From: an uncultured Bacilli bacterium
Lineage (GTDB): Bacteria > Bacillota_I > Bacilli_A > RF39 > UBA660
Assembly: GCA_934090795.1 (NCBI GenBank)
Contig: CAKOJQ010000010.1
Coordinates: forward strand, 1 to 55,585
Direction of reading: 5' to 3'
Length of the DNA: 55,585 bases
The first letter of the stretch is position 1, and each line of letters opens with the position of its first letter. A program made the position numbers and the translations under genes. Below, piece after piece: positions 42,477-51,955 of this stretch. Below the pieces are notes generated by a model. The model did no database searches. It saw nothing but the letters and a program-made list of their open reading frames with translations, and was not told the DNA's origin.

Positions 42477-43655
42477 ATGAAATATAAAATAATTCTATTA
42501 AATTTACTTATTTTATTCCTGTTTGGTTGTTCAAATAAAGAAGTTGAAACCATAACTACTCCTGATATAAAAATAAATGTAATTAAAAATGATATTGAAT
42601 ATAATGAAAAAATTAATTTATCAGATTTAATCACATTACCCGATAATTATAAATATGAAGATTTTAAAATTGATTCTTTAAGTTTAGGAACAAAAGAAAT
42701 AAAATTTAATTATGTCGATGAAGAAGAAAAAAAGCACACTTTTAAATTTGAAATAAATATTAAAGATACAACTAAACCAATGATCCTTCATCGAACAACC
42801 TATACTTATGAAAAAGGAACAGACGTTAATCTACTAGATAAAATAATTTGTGGTGATAATTACGATGATTATTTACAATGTAACATTAAAGGAAAATACG
42901 ATACTAATAAAGTTGGTACTTATAAACTATACTTTACTGCTGAAGATAGTAGTGGTAATTTAACTGAAAGCCCATTTAACTTAGTTATCAAAGATAAAAT
43001 AGAACCATCAACTCCTTACACACCTAAAACAATCACGTTATCTGAATTTAATAACAAATACATTAACAATACAACAAATGAATTAGCAATCGATGTTTCA
43101 ACTTGGCAAGGTGATATTGATTACGATGCCCTAACTGAAAGTGGTATTAAAAACATTTTAATTCGTATTGGATTTTCCACAACTGATAATCGTATAATAA
43201 TGGATAATCGATTTGAGCGTAATCTAAAGCTTGCTCATGAACACGGCTTAAATGTTGGATTATATTTTTATAGCAAAGCCCACGATTTAGAACAAAGTAT
43301 TAAAGAAGCCGACTGGATTATTGATAATTTAAATAATGAAAAATTAGAACTACCTATTTATTTTGACTGGGAATGTTGGGATGATTTTAATTCATTTCAC
43401 ATTAGTTATGTAAAACTTAATTTAATTGCTGAAAACTTTATGAATCGTTTAATCCAAAAAGGCTATTCATCTGGCCTTTATGGTAGTGCTTCCTACTTAG
43501 AAAAAGTATGGGATTTAAACGATTACAACATTTGGCTTGCTCACTATACTGAAAAAACAAATTATCAAAATAAATATAACATCTGGCAACAAACCGCAAG
43601 TGGCATAGTCCCTGGTATTGAAGGAAATGTCGACTTAAACATTATTAAAAAATAA
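42477..43655 (+). CDS. GH25 muramidase lipoprotein with Ig-like domain
   Basis: The 392-residue cell-wall hydrolase has a lipoprotein signal (MKYKIILLNLLILFLFGC, lipid-anchored Cys at 18). A bacterial Ig-like/DUF5011-type domain covers about residues 95-178 (DTTKPMILHRTTYTYEKGTD, TAEDSSGNL). A GH25 lysozyme domain covers about 200-392: the catalytic Asp in LAIDVSTWQGDIDY and the D-x-E pair in YFDWECW near 296-298. It should cleave the beta-1,4 bond between MurNAc and GlcNAc outside the membrane. ATG 42477 follows a perfect aaggagg. Confidence 0.92.
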   Translation: MKYKIILLNLLILFLFGCSNKEVETITTPDIKINVIKNDIEYNEKINLSDLITLPDNYKYEDFKIDSLSLGTKEIKFNYVDEEEKKHTFKFEINIKDTTKPMILHRTTYTYEKGTDVNLLDKIICGDNYDDYLQCNIKGKYDTNKVGTYKLYFTAEDSSGNLTESPFNLVIKDKIEPSTPYTPKTITLSEFNNKYINNTTNELAIDVSTWQGDIDYDALTESGIKNILIRIGFSTTDNRIIMDNRFERNLKLAHEHGLNVGLYFYSKAHDLEQSIKEADWIIDNLNNEKLELPIYFDWECWDDFNSFHISYVKLNLIAENFMNRLIQKGYSSGLYGSASYLEKVWDLNDYNIWLAHYTEKTNYQNKYNIWQQTASGIVPGIEGNVDLNIIKK

Positions 43656-43713
43656 TAGTAGAAATTAGAAAATATAAATTATATAATATAAATAACTTGG
43701 AGATGATAAAATT

Positions 43714-44754
43714 ATGGAAAGAAAAATAATATTAACTGGTGATCGCCCTACTGGAAAATTACATTTAGGCCATTACGCAGGCTCATTACGTAATCGTGTA
43801 GAACTTCAAAATAGTGGTAAATATGATATGTATGTCTTTATTGCTGATATGCAAGCCCTAACAGATAATGCCAAGAATCCGCAAAAGGTAAGAGATAATA
43901 TTATCGAAGTGGCGTTAGACTACCTATCAGTTGGATTAGATCCTGATAAAACATGTATCTTCGTTCAATCACAAATTCCTGCTTTATCAGAGCTTACTAT
44001 GTACTACATGAATTTAGTAAGTCTTGCAAGATTAAAGAGAAATCCCACTATTAAAAGTGAAATAAAATTACGCGGTTTTGGCGAATCAATTCCAGTTGGC
44101 TTCTTAACATATCCCATAAGTCAAGCAGCCGATATTACCGCATTTGATGCCGATTTAGTACCAGTTGGAGAAGATCAAGCACCTATCTTAGAACAAGATA
44201 TCGAAATAGTAAGAACATTCAACTCAATTTATGGAGATACACTAAAAGAACCAAAACAATTAACCCCAGAAAATATTTGCAAACGTCTTCCTGGAATTGA
44301 TGGTAAAAATAAAATGAGTAAATCATTAGGCAATTGTATTTATCTATCAGATACACCTGAAGAAGTAACTAAAAAAGTAATGACTATGTATACTGATCCA
44401 AATCATATTAGAGTTGAAGATCCTGGTGACACTAAAAACAATCCTGTCTTTATGTATTTAGAAGCCTTTTCAACTGATGAACATTTTGCTAAATATTTAC
44501 CTGAATTTAAAAACTTAGAAGATTTAAAATCTCATTACGAACAAGGCGGAGTTGGTGATGTAAAAATCAAGAGATTTCTTGCTAATGTTTTAAATGACGT
44601 TCTTGCTCCTATAAGAGAAAGACGTGCTATTTATGAAAATAATATTGAAGCAGTTTATAAAATGTTAGAAGAAGGATCAAAAAAAGCCCGTGCTAAATCA
44701 GAAGAAGTTTTAACAAGAGTAAGAAAAGCCATAGGCGTTGAATATTTTAAATAA
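43714..44754 (+). CDS. trpS: tryptophanyl-tRNA synthetase
   Basis: The class I synthetase charges tRNA-Trp. The 346-residue protein shows GDRPTGKLHLGHYAGSL near the N-terminus (HLGH as HIGH) and KMSKSLGN near residue 198 as the KMSKS loop. QAADITAFDADLVPVGEDQ is the Trp-pocket segment. The size is typical of bacterial TrpRS. ATG 43714 follows ggagatg. A terminator follows. No T-box leader is seen in the 58 bp upstream. Confidence 0.97.
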   Translation: MERKIILTGDRPTGKLHLGHYAGSLRNRVELQNSGKYDMYVFIADMQALTDNAKNPQKVRDNIIEVALDYLSVGLDPDKTCIFVQSQIPALSELTMYYMNLVSLARLKRNPTIKSEIKLRGFGESIPVGFLTYPISQAADITAFDADLVPVGEDQAPILEQDIEIVRTFNSIYGDTLKEPKQLTPENICKRLPGIDGKNKMSKSLGNCIYLSDTPEEVTKKVMTMYTDPNHIRVEDPGDTKNNPVFMYLEAFSTDEHFAKYLPEFKNLEDLKSHYEQGGVGDVKIKRFLANVLNDVLAPIRERRAIYENNIEAVYKMLEEGSKKARAKSEEVLTRVRKAIGVEYFK

Positions 44755-44761
44755 CAATCAA

Positions 44762-44793
44762 AACAAGAAATCAAATCCATTCTTGTTTTTTTT
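44762..44793 (+). terminator. terminator of trpS
   Basis: AACAAGAA (44762-44769) pairs with TTCTTGTT (44780-44787), followed by T run. Confidence 0.82.
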
Positions 44794-44826
44794 ATTAAAA
44801 ACTTATATACTTTAAATGGTGATTAT

Positions 44827-45916
44827 ATGGAAATCTATAAACTAAAAGAAGAACTTAACAATTTAAAAGAAAAAATAGCTAAAATAGGGAGGTCACTTTG
44901 ACATTGATAATAAAAAATTAAGAATAAAAGAAATTGAACAAAATCTTTCTAAGGAAGAAACTTATCAAAACCATGATTTATCAAATAAATTAAATAATGA
45001 GTTATCCAATTTAAAAAAGAGCACAGCTAAATATTTACAAATAAAAAATAATGTTGACAATTATCTTGAATTATTAGAAATGCTAAATGAAACAGATGAA
45101 GAAACTAAAGAAATTGAAACTAACTTATTATCTATTCAAAAAGAAATAGAACAGCTAGAAATAGAAACCTATTTAAATGGAAAATATGATGCCGATAACT
45201 GTTACTTAGAAATTCATCCCGGTGCTGGTGGTACTGAAAGCTGTGATTTTGCAAGTATGCTTCTTCGTATGTATCAAATGTTTTGTGAAAAAAATAACTA
45301 TAAATATCAAATATTAGATATTCAAAAAAATGACTTAGCCGGAATAAATTCAGTATCTATGAAAATTGAAGGGTATTATCCCTATGGTTACTTTAAAAGT
45401 GAACAAGGAGTTCATCGCTTAGTTAGAATAAGTCCATTTGACTCAAATAAAAGAAGACATACCTCATTTGCAGCCGTATCAGTTATACCTGAAATAGATT
45501 CACCTAAAGAAATAGATATTAAACCCGATGACATCAGAGTAGATGTTTATCGTTCAAGTGGTAAAGGCGGTCAAGGAGTAAACACAACCGACTCAGCTGT
45601 CCGTATCACTCACTTGCCAACAGGAATTGTCGTAACATGCCAAAATGAGCGAAGTCAGTTAAAAAATAAAGAACAAGCAATGAAAGTATTAACCAGTAAA
45701 ATAGTTTCCTTAATGGAAAAAAATGAAGAACAAAATCTAGATAAATTAAAAAATCATACCAATATTGAATTTGGTAGCCAAATAAGAAATTACACGCTAG
45801 AACCATATAAACTTGTTAAAGACGTTAGAACCGGTTATGAAAATTACAATGCCGATGACGTACTAAACGGAAACATTCTTGGCTTTATGGAAAGCTATTT
45901 AAAGGAGGAAAAATGA
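44827..45916 (+). CDS. prfB: peptide chain release factor 2, made by programmed +1 frameshift
   Basis: RF2 ends translation at UGA and UAA. Translation starts at ATG 44827, reads 24 codons to CTT 44896-44898, then shifts +1 past the in-frame TGA (44899-44901) and continues at GAC 44900. The total is about 362 residues, the usual length. The tripeptide that reads stop codons is SPF (RLVRISPFDSNKRRHTSF, near 200), diagnostic of RF2 as opposed to RF1. The catalytic GGQ is in SSGKGGQGVN near 246. The low-UGA-readthrough loop gives autoregulation. The gene overlaps the following YitT gene by 4 bp. A plain ORF search finds only the part from 45080. Confidence 0.96.
44886..44902 (+). promoter_or_regulatory. 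prfB programmed +1 frameshift site
   Basis: An internal Shine-Dalgarno AGGGAGG (44886-44892) lies three bases before CTT-TGA-C (44896-44902), the classical arrangement for RF2-dependent frameshifting. Confidence 0.95.
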
Positions 45917-46773
45917 AAAAATATTTAAATATTATCTTAGGAAGTTTAATCATCGCATTAACCTATAATATTTTCTTTTTACCAAACAATTTGATTTCAA
46001 CATCCGTATTTGGTCTAAGTGAAATATTTTATAATGCCTTTCCTATTAATCCCGGTATAACCATTTTATCAGTAAATCTTATCTTATTATTCTTTGGCTT
46101 GTTAACAATTGGTTATGGTAAATGTAAAAGCTATGCTCTAACCAGTTTCTTAATTCCTATTTTTATTTACATCTCATTTTACTTTACTAATAAAATAGAT
46201 GTCTCAACCATTGACAATATTGTTCTAGTTATTGCCGGATCTTATCTAACAGGTATAGGATATAGTCTAATTCACAAAGAAAGTTATCACGTTGGAGGTT
46301 TCACAATTCTAGATGAAGTAGTAAATAATTATCGTACAAGAAAAAATAAAGAATTATCTGTTTTAGTTGATTTAATTATTATTATAATAACTACATTACT
46401 TTATGGATTTGAAACAGCTGTATATTCTACTATTGTTATATCTTTAATAAGATATATGTCTACTAAATCTAAAGTTGGAATATCCAGTTCAAAAACCTTC
46501 TTTATAATAACAACTAAAGAAAAAGAAGTTAAAGATTATCTAATTAATGAACTTAGTCATGACTATACTGAATTTAATGTAAAAGGTGGTTATTCAAATA
46601 ACAAAAATAAAATTATTATGACAGTAATTGATACCAAAGACTACTATCGTTTAAAAGAAGGTGTTAATCTAATAGATGAAAATGCTTTCGTATTTATTAT
46701 TGATAACTATGAAGCTATAAATAAAAACGTAACAATTTCTAAAAAATTAAATAACATTAAGGAAGATATATAA
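45913..46773 (+). CDS. YitT-family membrane protein
   Basis: The 286-residue protein has about five or six N-terminal membrane segments (LNIILGSLIIALTYNIFFLP onward, GSYLTGIGYSLIHKES) and a C-terminal cytoplasmic DUF2179 domain from about residue 200 (FFIITTKEKEVKDYLINEL, GGYSNNKNKIIMTVI). This is the standard YitT architecture. The transported substrate is unknown in the family. Its ATG overlaps the prfB stop (ATGA), and the ribosome binding site aaaggagg lies inside prfB, so the two are translated together. Confidence 0.9.
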   Translation: MKKYLNIILGSLIIALTYNIFFLPNNLISTSVFGLSEIFYNAFPINPGITILSVNLILLFFGLLTIGYGKCKSYALTSFLIPIFIYISFYFTNKIDVSTIDNIVLVIAGSYLTGIGYSLIHKESYHVGGFTILDEVVNNYRTRKNKELSVLVDLIIIIITTLLYGFETAVYSTIVISLIRYMSTKSKVGISSSKTFFIITTKEKEVKDYLINELSHDYTEFNVKGGYSNNKNKIIMTVIDTKDYYRLKEGVNLIDENAFVFIIDNYEAINKNVTISKKLNNIKEDI

Positions 46774-46841
46774 GAAAAAAGTCTTTCTTTTTTTTATTTA
46801 TAATGGTAAATTAATTTACGAAAAAAGAAGGAAAGATACAA

Positions 46842-48173
46842 ATGGAAAACTTAAAAGAATTATTAGTTAACAATAATTTAAAAGAATTAAAAAATACTTT
46901 AATTGAAATGAATGAATATGATATAGCCGAATTCCTAGAAGAATTAGAAGAAGATGAAATGATTAAAGTTTTTAGATTACTTCCTAAAACTATAGCAACA
47001 GACGTATTTGTTAATTTAGAAGATGTTACCCAAAAACATTTGATAAATTTATTATCTAAAAAAGAAGCAACTCAAATAATTGAAGATATGTTTACTGATG
47101 ATGCAGCCGATCTATTTGATGAAATGCCAGCCGTAATGGTTCAATCTCTTTTATCTAATGTAGATAAAGATACTAGAAATGATATTAATCGTTTACTTAA
47201 GTATCCCGAAAATTCAGCTGGTTCTTTAATGGCAGTTGAATATATTCACCTAAAAAAAGGATTAACTATTAAAGAATCAATTGCTAGAATTAGAAAACAA
47301 AAAGATGAATTTGCTTCATTTGATGCTTGCTTCGTAACTGATAATGAACGTAAATTACTTGGTCGTATTTCTATTAAAGATTTACTTATAAATGATCCGG
47401 AAATGTTAATTGACGAAATTATGGAAGAATGTGAACATGCCATTTCTACTTTAATGGATCAAGAAGAAGTTGCTAAATATTTCCAAGATTATGACTATTC
47501 TGTTTTACCAGTAGTTGATTTAGAAAATCGTTTAGTAGGAATTATAACTATCGATGATGTAGTTGATATTATAGAAGAAGAAGCAACCGAAGATATGGAA
47601 AAGATGGCCGCTATTACGCCAAGCGAAAAACCATATAACCAAACAACTATCTTTGAAACCTATAAAGCAAGAATGCCTTGGTTACTACTTTTAATGATCT
47701 CTGCAACCTTCACCGGTAAAATAATTGAAAGTTTTGAAGAAGAATTAAAATCATACACGATTCTTACTGCCTTCATTCCTATGCTAATGGATACAGGAGG
47801 AAACGCTGGAAGTCAGTCAAGCGTCAGTGTTATCCGTGCCTTATCTTTAAATGATATTGAATTTAAAGATATCTTTAAAGTAATGTGGAAAGAATCACGT
47901 GTTGCCTTATTATGTTCAATTACTCTCGCATTATGTAACTTCATTAAACTAATTGTAATTGATCGAATCCCAATACTTGTTGCTTTAACAGTTTGCACAA
48001 CTCTTATATTTACTATCATACTAGCTAAACTAATTGGTTGCACCCTTCCTCTTATAGCTAAAAAGTTAAAATTCGATCCTGCTGTTATGGCTAGCCCCTT
48101 TATTACTACAATCGTTGATGCCTGCAGCTTACTTATCTACTTCTATGTAGCCAAACTACTACTTGGAATCTAG
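46842..48173 (+). CDS. mgtE: MgtE-type magnesium transporter
   Basis: The 443-residue Mg2+ channel has an N-terminal superhelical regulatory domain (about 1-125), two CBS domains (about 125-245, ending VVDIIEEEATEDMEKMAA) and a plug helix. Five membrane helices form the pore from about 275 on, with the signature PMLMDTGGNAGSQSS near 310-324. Binding of Mg2+ to the cytoplasmic domains closes the channel in known homologues. ATG 46842 follows aagaagg. The next gene starts 15 bp later. Confidence 0.95.
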   Translation: MENLKELLVNNNLKELKNTLIEMNEYDIAEFLEELEEDEMIKVFRLLPKTIATDVFVNLEDVTQKHLINLLSKKEATQIIEDMFTDDAADLFDEMPAVMVQSLLSNVDKDTRNDINRLLKYPENSAGSLMAVEYIHLKKGLTIKESIARIRKQKDEFASFDACFVTDNERKLLGRISIKDLLINDPEMLIDEIMEECEHAISTLMDQEEVAKYFQDYDYSVLPVVDLENRLVGIITIDDVVDIIEEEATEDMEKMAAITPSEKPYNQTTIFETYKARMPWLLLLMISATFTGKIIESFEEELKSYTILTAFIPMLMDTGGNAGSQSSVSVIRALSLNDIEFKDIFKVMWKESRVALLCSITLALCNFIKLIVIDRIPILVALTVCTTLIFTIILAKLIGCTLPLIAKKLKFDPAVMASPFITTIVDACSLLIYFYVAKLLLGI

Positions 48174-48188
48174 CAAGGAGTCCTAATT

Positions 48189-50213
48189 ATGAATATAATA
48201 TCTTTTATAAAAAATAAACTAAATAAAAAAGAAACAATAAATGAGGAAATAATAAATCCTATATTTTCAATAAAACAAGAAGAACAGCAAATTAACGAGC
48301 AAGATTTCATAAAAGATATGTTATCTAATATTGATACAATAACACCTCAAGAAATAATTAACAAAATAACAAAACTATCCCAACCAAATAGAACTAATCT
48401 ACTAACTAATCCGATGGTTAAAGAAAAATTAACTCCCTACATATTAGAACAATATAAAGAATATAAAAAACCAAAAAAATTAAAACAAAAATTAACTGTA
48501 GTAGAAATAATATCTTTACTAGATTTACAATCAATTAACGAGTTTTATCATAAATGTACATTTGATTATAAATGTAGTTTTGAAAAATATGAAATATTTT
48601 CCTATCTTTGTACAAATCAAAAAGACTCTATCGCTTTAGTAAATTATCTCTTAACCAATAATGAATTCTTTCTCGAATTTATTAAAAATATAACCTTTTG
48701 TAGAGAAGTATTTACCTACATAGATACTGAATTAATTTTAAAACTAATCTTAAAATTATATTCTTTAAAAAATGACCAATATTTATATTTCTTTGTATCA
48801 CTTTTAAGTATTGATACCCAAAAAGAGTTAATAGATGCCTATTTAGATGATAATCTATTAGTTAATATTACTAGTTATTTAAAACCTGAATCAATTAAAT
48901 ATTTATTTAAAGTAGATAAAAGAATTAATTATTTATTTCCTAGGATTTATTTAAAAGACCTAATTGAGAATGGCACGGTATTTCCTAATGAAATATTAAA
49001 TAATAACAAGTTCTTTAACATGTTAAAATCAAATAGTTTAATTACATTTAGAAAAACAATTAATGACTTAGAAAAAAATAACTTACCAGAACCAATAGAA
49101 TTTTATGTTAGCAAATACTACGAAGAACTATTAAATAGTTATAACGAAGAATATGATATGTTTAACGATTATATATATGTTATTAATAGATTAAACAAAC
49201 TTAATAATAACGTTAATTTTAATACTTACATTTTAGATAGTGATGCAGAAAAAGTTTATAATGATTTATTAGATGATAAAAAAGTTAATATAATAAATGA
49301 ATATATAAAATTAACTAGCTTAAAATTAAGTGAAATAATAATTGATAGTTTATTTCAAGATAACATTTATAATGTATGGTTTAATATTAGAGAAATGTTT
49401 AGATTTAATAATAACATACAAGTATTAACTGAAAATAAGGAAGACTTTTATACTACAATTTTAAATTTTGATAACTTAAGTAACAAAGATAAAATAAAAT
49501 TTTATAATACTTATAGAAATAAAAATATTAATTTGATGTTCTATGAAGACTTAAGAAATGCTAAAGATAAATCTTATGAGTTTATAAATAGTCAATTATT
49601 TGATTATAATAATTATGATATAAATCTAAAACTAAGTTTAATGTATAAAACAAACGTATATGATTTAAGAAATAAAAATTTTTATATGTTAGTAAGAGGA
49701 GAAGAAAAACATCAAGATGTAACTACAACAAAGAGAAACTGCTATTCAATTATTTCAAATGAAAACACCAATATATTTGGTCAAGGTATAATGACTACAT
49801 ATGGTTATAATTATTTGGATGTAGATAGAGTATTGCATATTTTTGAAGAAGATTCTTATAGTAGTGATTTAAATGAAAAACCAATTATACCTTGTTTAAA
49901 AGTAAATCGTATAATGACTCCTAAAGAATTATCTAATGGATGTTCTTGGTATAGTGAAATCCAAATAGTAAATAAAAAGTTAGAAAATGAATTATGTAGA
50001 GCTAAAAAACCAGATTATATAGTTGCAATAGATTACATAAATTCTAAAGATGCATCAGAAAGCAAACGTTTAAATATTCCTATTATTTTAATAAAAAAGC
50101 AATTATTAGAACAAGATAAAATAGTTGATATAAGTTTGAAACCAGAAGAAGATGAATATATCGATAAAGAATATCAAGAATTTAGTCATGGAAAAATTTA
50201 TAGATTGAAATAA
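48189..50213 (+). CDS. large hypothetical protein, helical N-terminus
   Basis: The 674-residue protein is unrecognised. Residues about 30-420 are almost entirely helical, Asn/Leu/Ile rich, with short repeating helices that suggest a HEAT- or ankyrin-like solenoid. The last 180 residues differ: FYMLVRGEEKHQDVTTTKRNCYSIIS, IFGQGIMTTYGYNYLDVDRVLHIFEEDS, RIMTPKEL, SWYSEIQIVNKK and NIPIILIKKQ form a mixed alpha/beta domain, perhaps enzymatic. It has no signal peptide. ATG 48189 follows aaggag 15 bp behind mgtE, so it is likely co-transcribed with mgtE. Confidence 0.75.
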   Translation: MNIISFIKNKLNKKETINEEIINPIFSIKQEEQQINEQDFIKDMLSNIDTITPQEIINKITKLSQPNRTNLLTNPMVKEKLTPYILEQYKEYKKPKKLKQKLTVVEIISLLDLQSINEFYHKCTFDYKCSFEKYEIFSYLCTNQKDSIALVNYLLTNNEFFLEFIKNITFCREVFTYIDTELILKLILKLYSLKNDQYLYFFVSLLSIDTQKELIDAYLDDNLLVNITSYLKPESIKYLFKVDKRINYLFPRIYLKDLIENGTVFPNEILNNNKFFNMLKSNSLITFRKTINDLEKNNLPEPIEFYVSKYYEELLNSYNEEYDMFNDYIYVINRLNKLNNNVNFNTYILDSDAEKVYNDLLDDKKVNIINEYIKLTSLKLSEIIIDSLFQDNIYNVWFNIREMFRFNNNIQVLTENKEDFYTTILNFDNLSNKDKIKFYNTYRNKNINLMFYEDLRNAKDKSYEFINSQLFDYNNYDINLKLSLMYKTNVYDLRNKNFYMLVRGEEKHQDVTTTKRNCYSIISNENTNIFGQGIMTTYGYNYLDVDRVLHIFEEDSYSSDLNEKPIIPCLKVNRIMTPKELSNGCSWYSEIQIVNKKLENELCRAKKPDYIVAIDYINSKDASESKRLNIPIILIKKQLLEQDKIVDISLKPEEDEYIDKEYQEFSHGKIYRLK

Positions 50214-50264
50214 AACTTCAGCTTTAATATGTCAGTTTTTTTCTTAATATCATATAATTTATAG

Positions 50265-50930
50265 GTGATAAAAATAAATAAACTTATAAAAATATCCTTA
50301 ATTTTACTTTTATTTTTTATAATAATTATTTCTATTTTTAATGTTAACGCAAGTAATTTAACATTTCCCTTACTTGGCAAAATAATTTATTTAGATGCTG
50401 GTCATGGCGGAGTTGATAATGGAGCAACAGTTAAAAATGTTAATGAAAAAGATATCAACTTACAAATAGTTTATAAATTAAAAGAAACCCTTACTAATGC
50501 TGGAGCAACAGTTTATTTAACTAGAAAAGATGATAATGATATAAGTAACCCAAATGCTTTATATCGTAAAAAAAGTGATTTTGATAATCGTATTAAATTA
50601 ATAAATAATTCTAAAGCTGATCTATACATATCTATCCATCAAAATATTTATAAAGATAAAAAATATAAAGGACCTCAAGTATTTTATGTAAAAGATAACA
50701 TGAAATTAGCTGAAAACATCCAAAATACTTTAAATAAATACACTAAAAATAATCGTAAAATTAAAACAATTAATAATACCTACATGTATAAATTATTAAC
50801 TAAAAAAGGCGTCTTAATTGAATGTGGCTTTCTATCTAACGATTATGAAAGAACTAAACTTCAAACCAATACCTATCAAAATGAACTAGCCAAAATCATA
50901 ACTGAAGGAATAATTACATATTTTTCATAA
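50265..50930 (+). CDS. N-acetylmuramoyl-L-alanine amidase (CwlD/Amidase_3 type)
   Basis: The 221-residue zinc amidase removes stem peptides from peptidoglycan. A short N-terminal membrane anchor (ISLILLLFFIIIISIF) is followed by the Amidase_3 domain: first zinc His in YLDAGHGGVDNG near residue 46, the Glu ligand in KDINLQIV, second His in YISIHQN, and catalytic Glu in LIECGFLSN. The annotated GTG at 50265 overlaps its own AGGTGA ribosome binding site, so the true start may be a nearby non-ATG codon. It is related to the cortex amidase CwlD, but sporulation is not implied. Confidence 0.9.
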   Translation: MIKINKLIKISLILLLFFIIIISIFNVNASNLTFPLLGKIIYLDAGHGGVDNGATVKNVNEKDINLQIVYKLKETLTNAGATVYLTRKDDNDISNPNALYRKKSDFDNRIKLINNSKADLYISIHQNIYKDKKYKGPQVFYVKDNMKLAENIQNTLNKYTKNNRKIKTINNTYMYKLLTKKGVLIECGFLSNDYERTKLQTNTYQNELAKIITEGIITYFS

Positions 50931-51009
50931 TTTCACATTTTTTTCATATTAACTTAGTACTATAATCTTGCGAAATGTGATATACTTTTAAAAGTAGAGG
51001 AGTGCAAGA

Positions 51010-51939
51010 GTGAAAACAAAAGTCTTTAAAACAATCGATGAACAAGTATCAATTTTGCAAGAAAGAGGTATGATAATAGATGACATTGATTTTGCAAAAG
51101 AAACCCTAATAAGAGAAAATTACTTTTTTATTAATGGATATCGACATTTATTTTTAAAAAATGGTACAGATAGGTATTATCAAGAAGGAACAAATTTTAA
51201 AGAAATAATTGCATTATTTAATTTTGATAGACAAGTAAGAAATATATTATTTAAAAATCTCTTAGTCGTAGAAAATAATATGAAAAGCATTTTTTCCTAT
51301 CAATTATCAAAGCAATATGGTTATAAAGAAAAGGATTATTTAAAAGCAACTAATTTTAGCCGTTGTCCTGAAAAACAAAGACAGATAAATGATTTGATCA
51401 GAAAAATGAAAAGACAAATTAGAATTAATGGTGGACAACACCAAGCAACAATGCACTACATAAAAAATTATGGATATATTCCCTTATGGGTAGTTGTAAA
51501 AGTATTATCTTTTGGTATCGTTAGTGAATTATTTACCATCATGAAAGAATCCGACCAAGAAGCAATCTCAAATATTTATAATGTTTCTAAAGATGATTTA
51601 ACGGCTTATTTGCCAATCTTAGCTAATTATCGTAATTTATGCGCTCATGAAGATATTGTTTTTAATCATCGTACTCAAAAAATAATTGAAGATAATGGTA
51701 TTCATAGCTATCTAGATATTCCTATTCAAAATGGAGAATATATATATGGTAAAAATGATATCCTAGCCCTTGTAATAATTTTAAAACAATTACTTGCTAA
51801 AGATCAATTTAGATTATTTATAAGTGAACTAAGTTATGAAATAGATGTTTTAGCCGGACGTTTACATACAATTGATATTAAAAAAGTATTAGATACAATG
51901 GGTTTACCAGTTAATTATAAAGAAATAATAAGATATTAA
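51010..51939 (+). CDS. Abi_2 (AbiD/AbiF-type) abortive-infection protein
   Basis: The 309-residue protein matches the Abi_2 family of phage-resistance proteins: KTIDEQVSILQERGMII, RENYFFINGYRHLF, LFNFDRQVRNILFKNLLVVEN, and YIPLWVVVKVLSFG. The late motif NYRNLCAHED is a HEPN-type R-x4-H RNase motif. Such proteins act in the cytoplasm and are thought to stop infection by RNA cleavage; the target is unknown. GTG 51010 follows agaggag. It is 16 bp before the HtrA gene and has no element signature around it. Family call sure, defence role inferred. Confidence 0.88.
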   Translation: MKTKVFKTIDEQVSILQERGMIIDDIDFAKETLIRENYFFINGYRHLFLKNGTDRYYQEGTNFKEIIALFNFDRQVRNILFKNLLVVENNMKSIFSYQLSKQYGYKEKDYLKATNFSRCPEKQRQINDLIRKMKRQIRINGGQHQATMHYIKNYGYIPLWVVVKVLSFGIVSELFTIMKESDQEAISNIYNVSKDDLTAYLPILANYRNLCAHEDIVFNHRTQKIIEDNGIHSYLDIPIQNGEYIYGKNDILALVIILKQLLAKDQFRLFISELSYEIDVLAGRLHTIDIKKVLDTMGLPVNYKEIIRY

Positions 51940-51955
51940 AAAGAAAGGATTAAAA

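Noticed and set aside
45080..45916. truncated release factor gene
   Set aside because: The upstream 24 codons, internal Shine-Dalgarno and CTT-TGA site show a full prfB with programmed frameshift.
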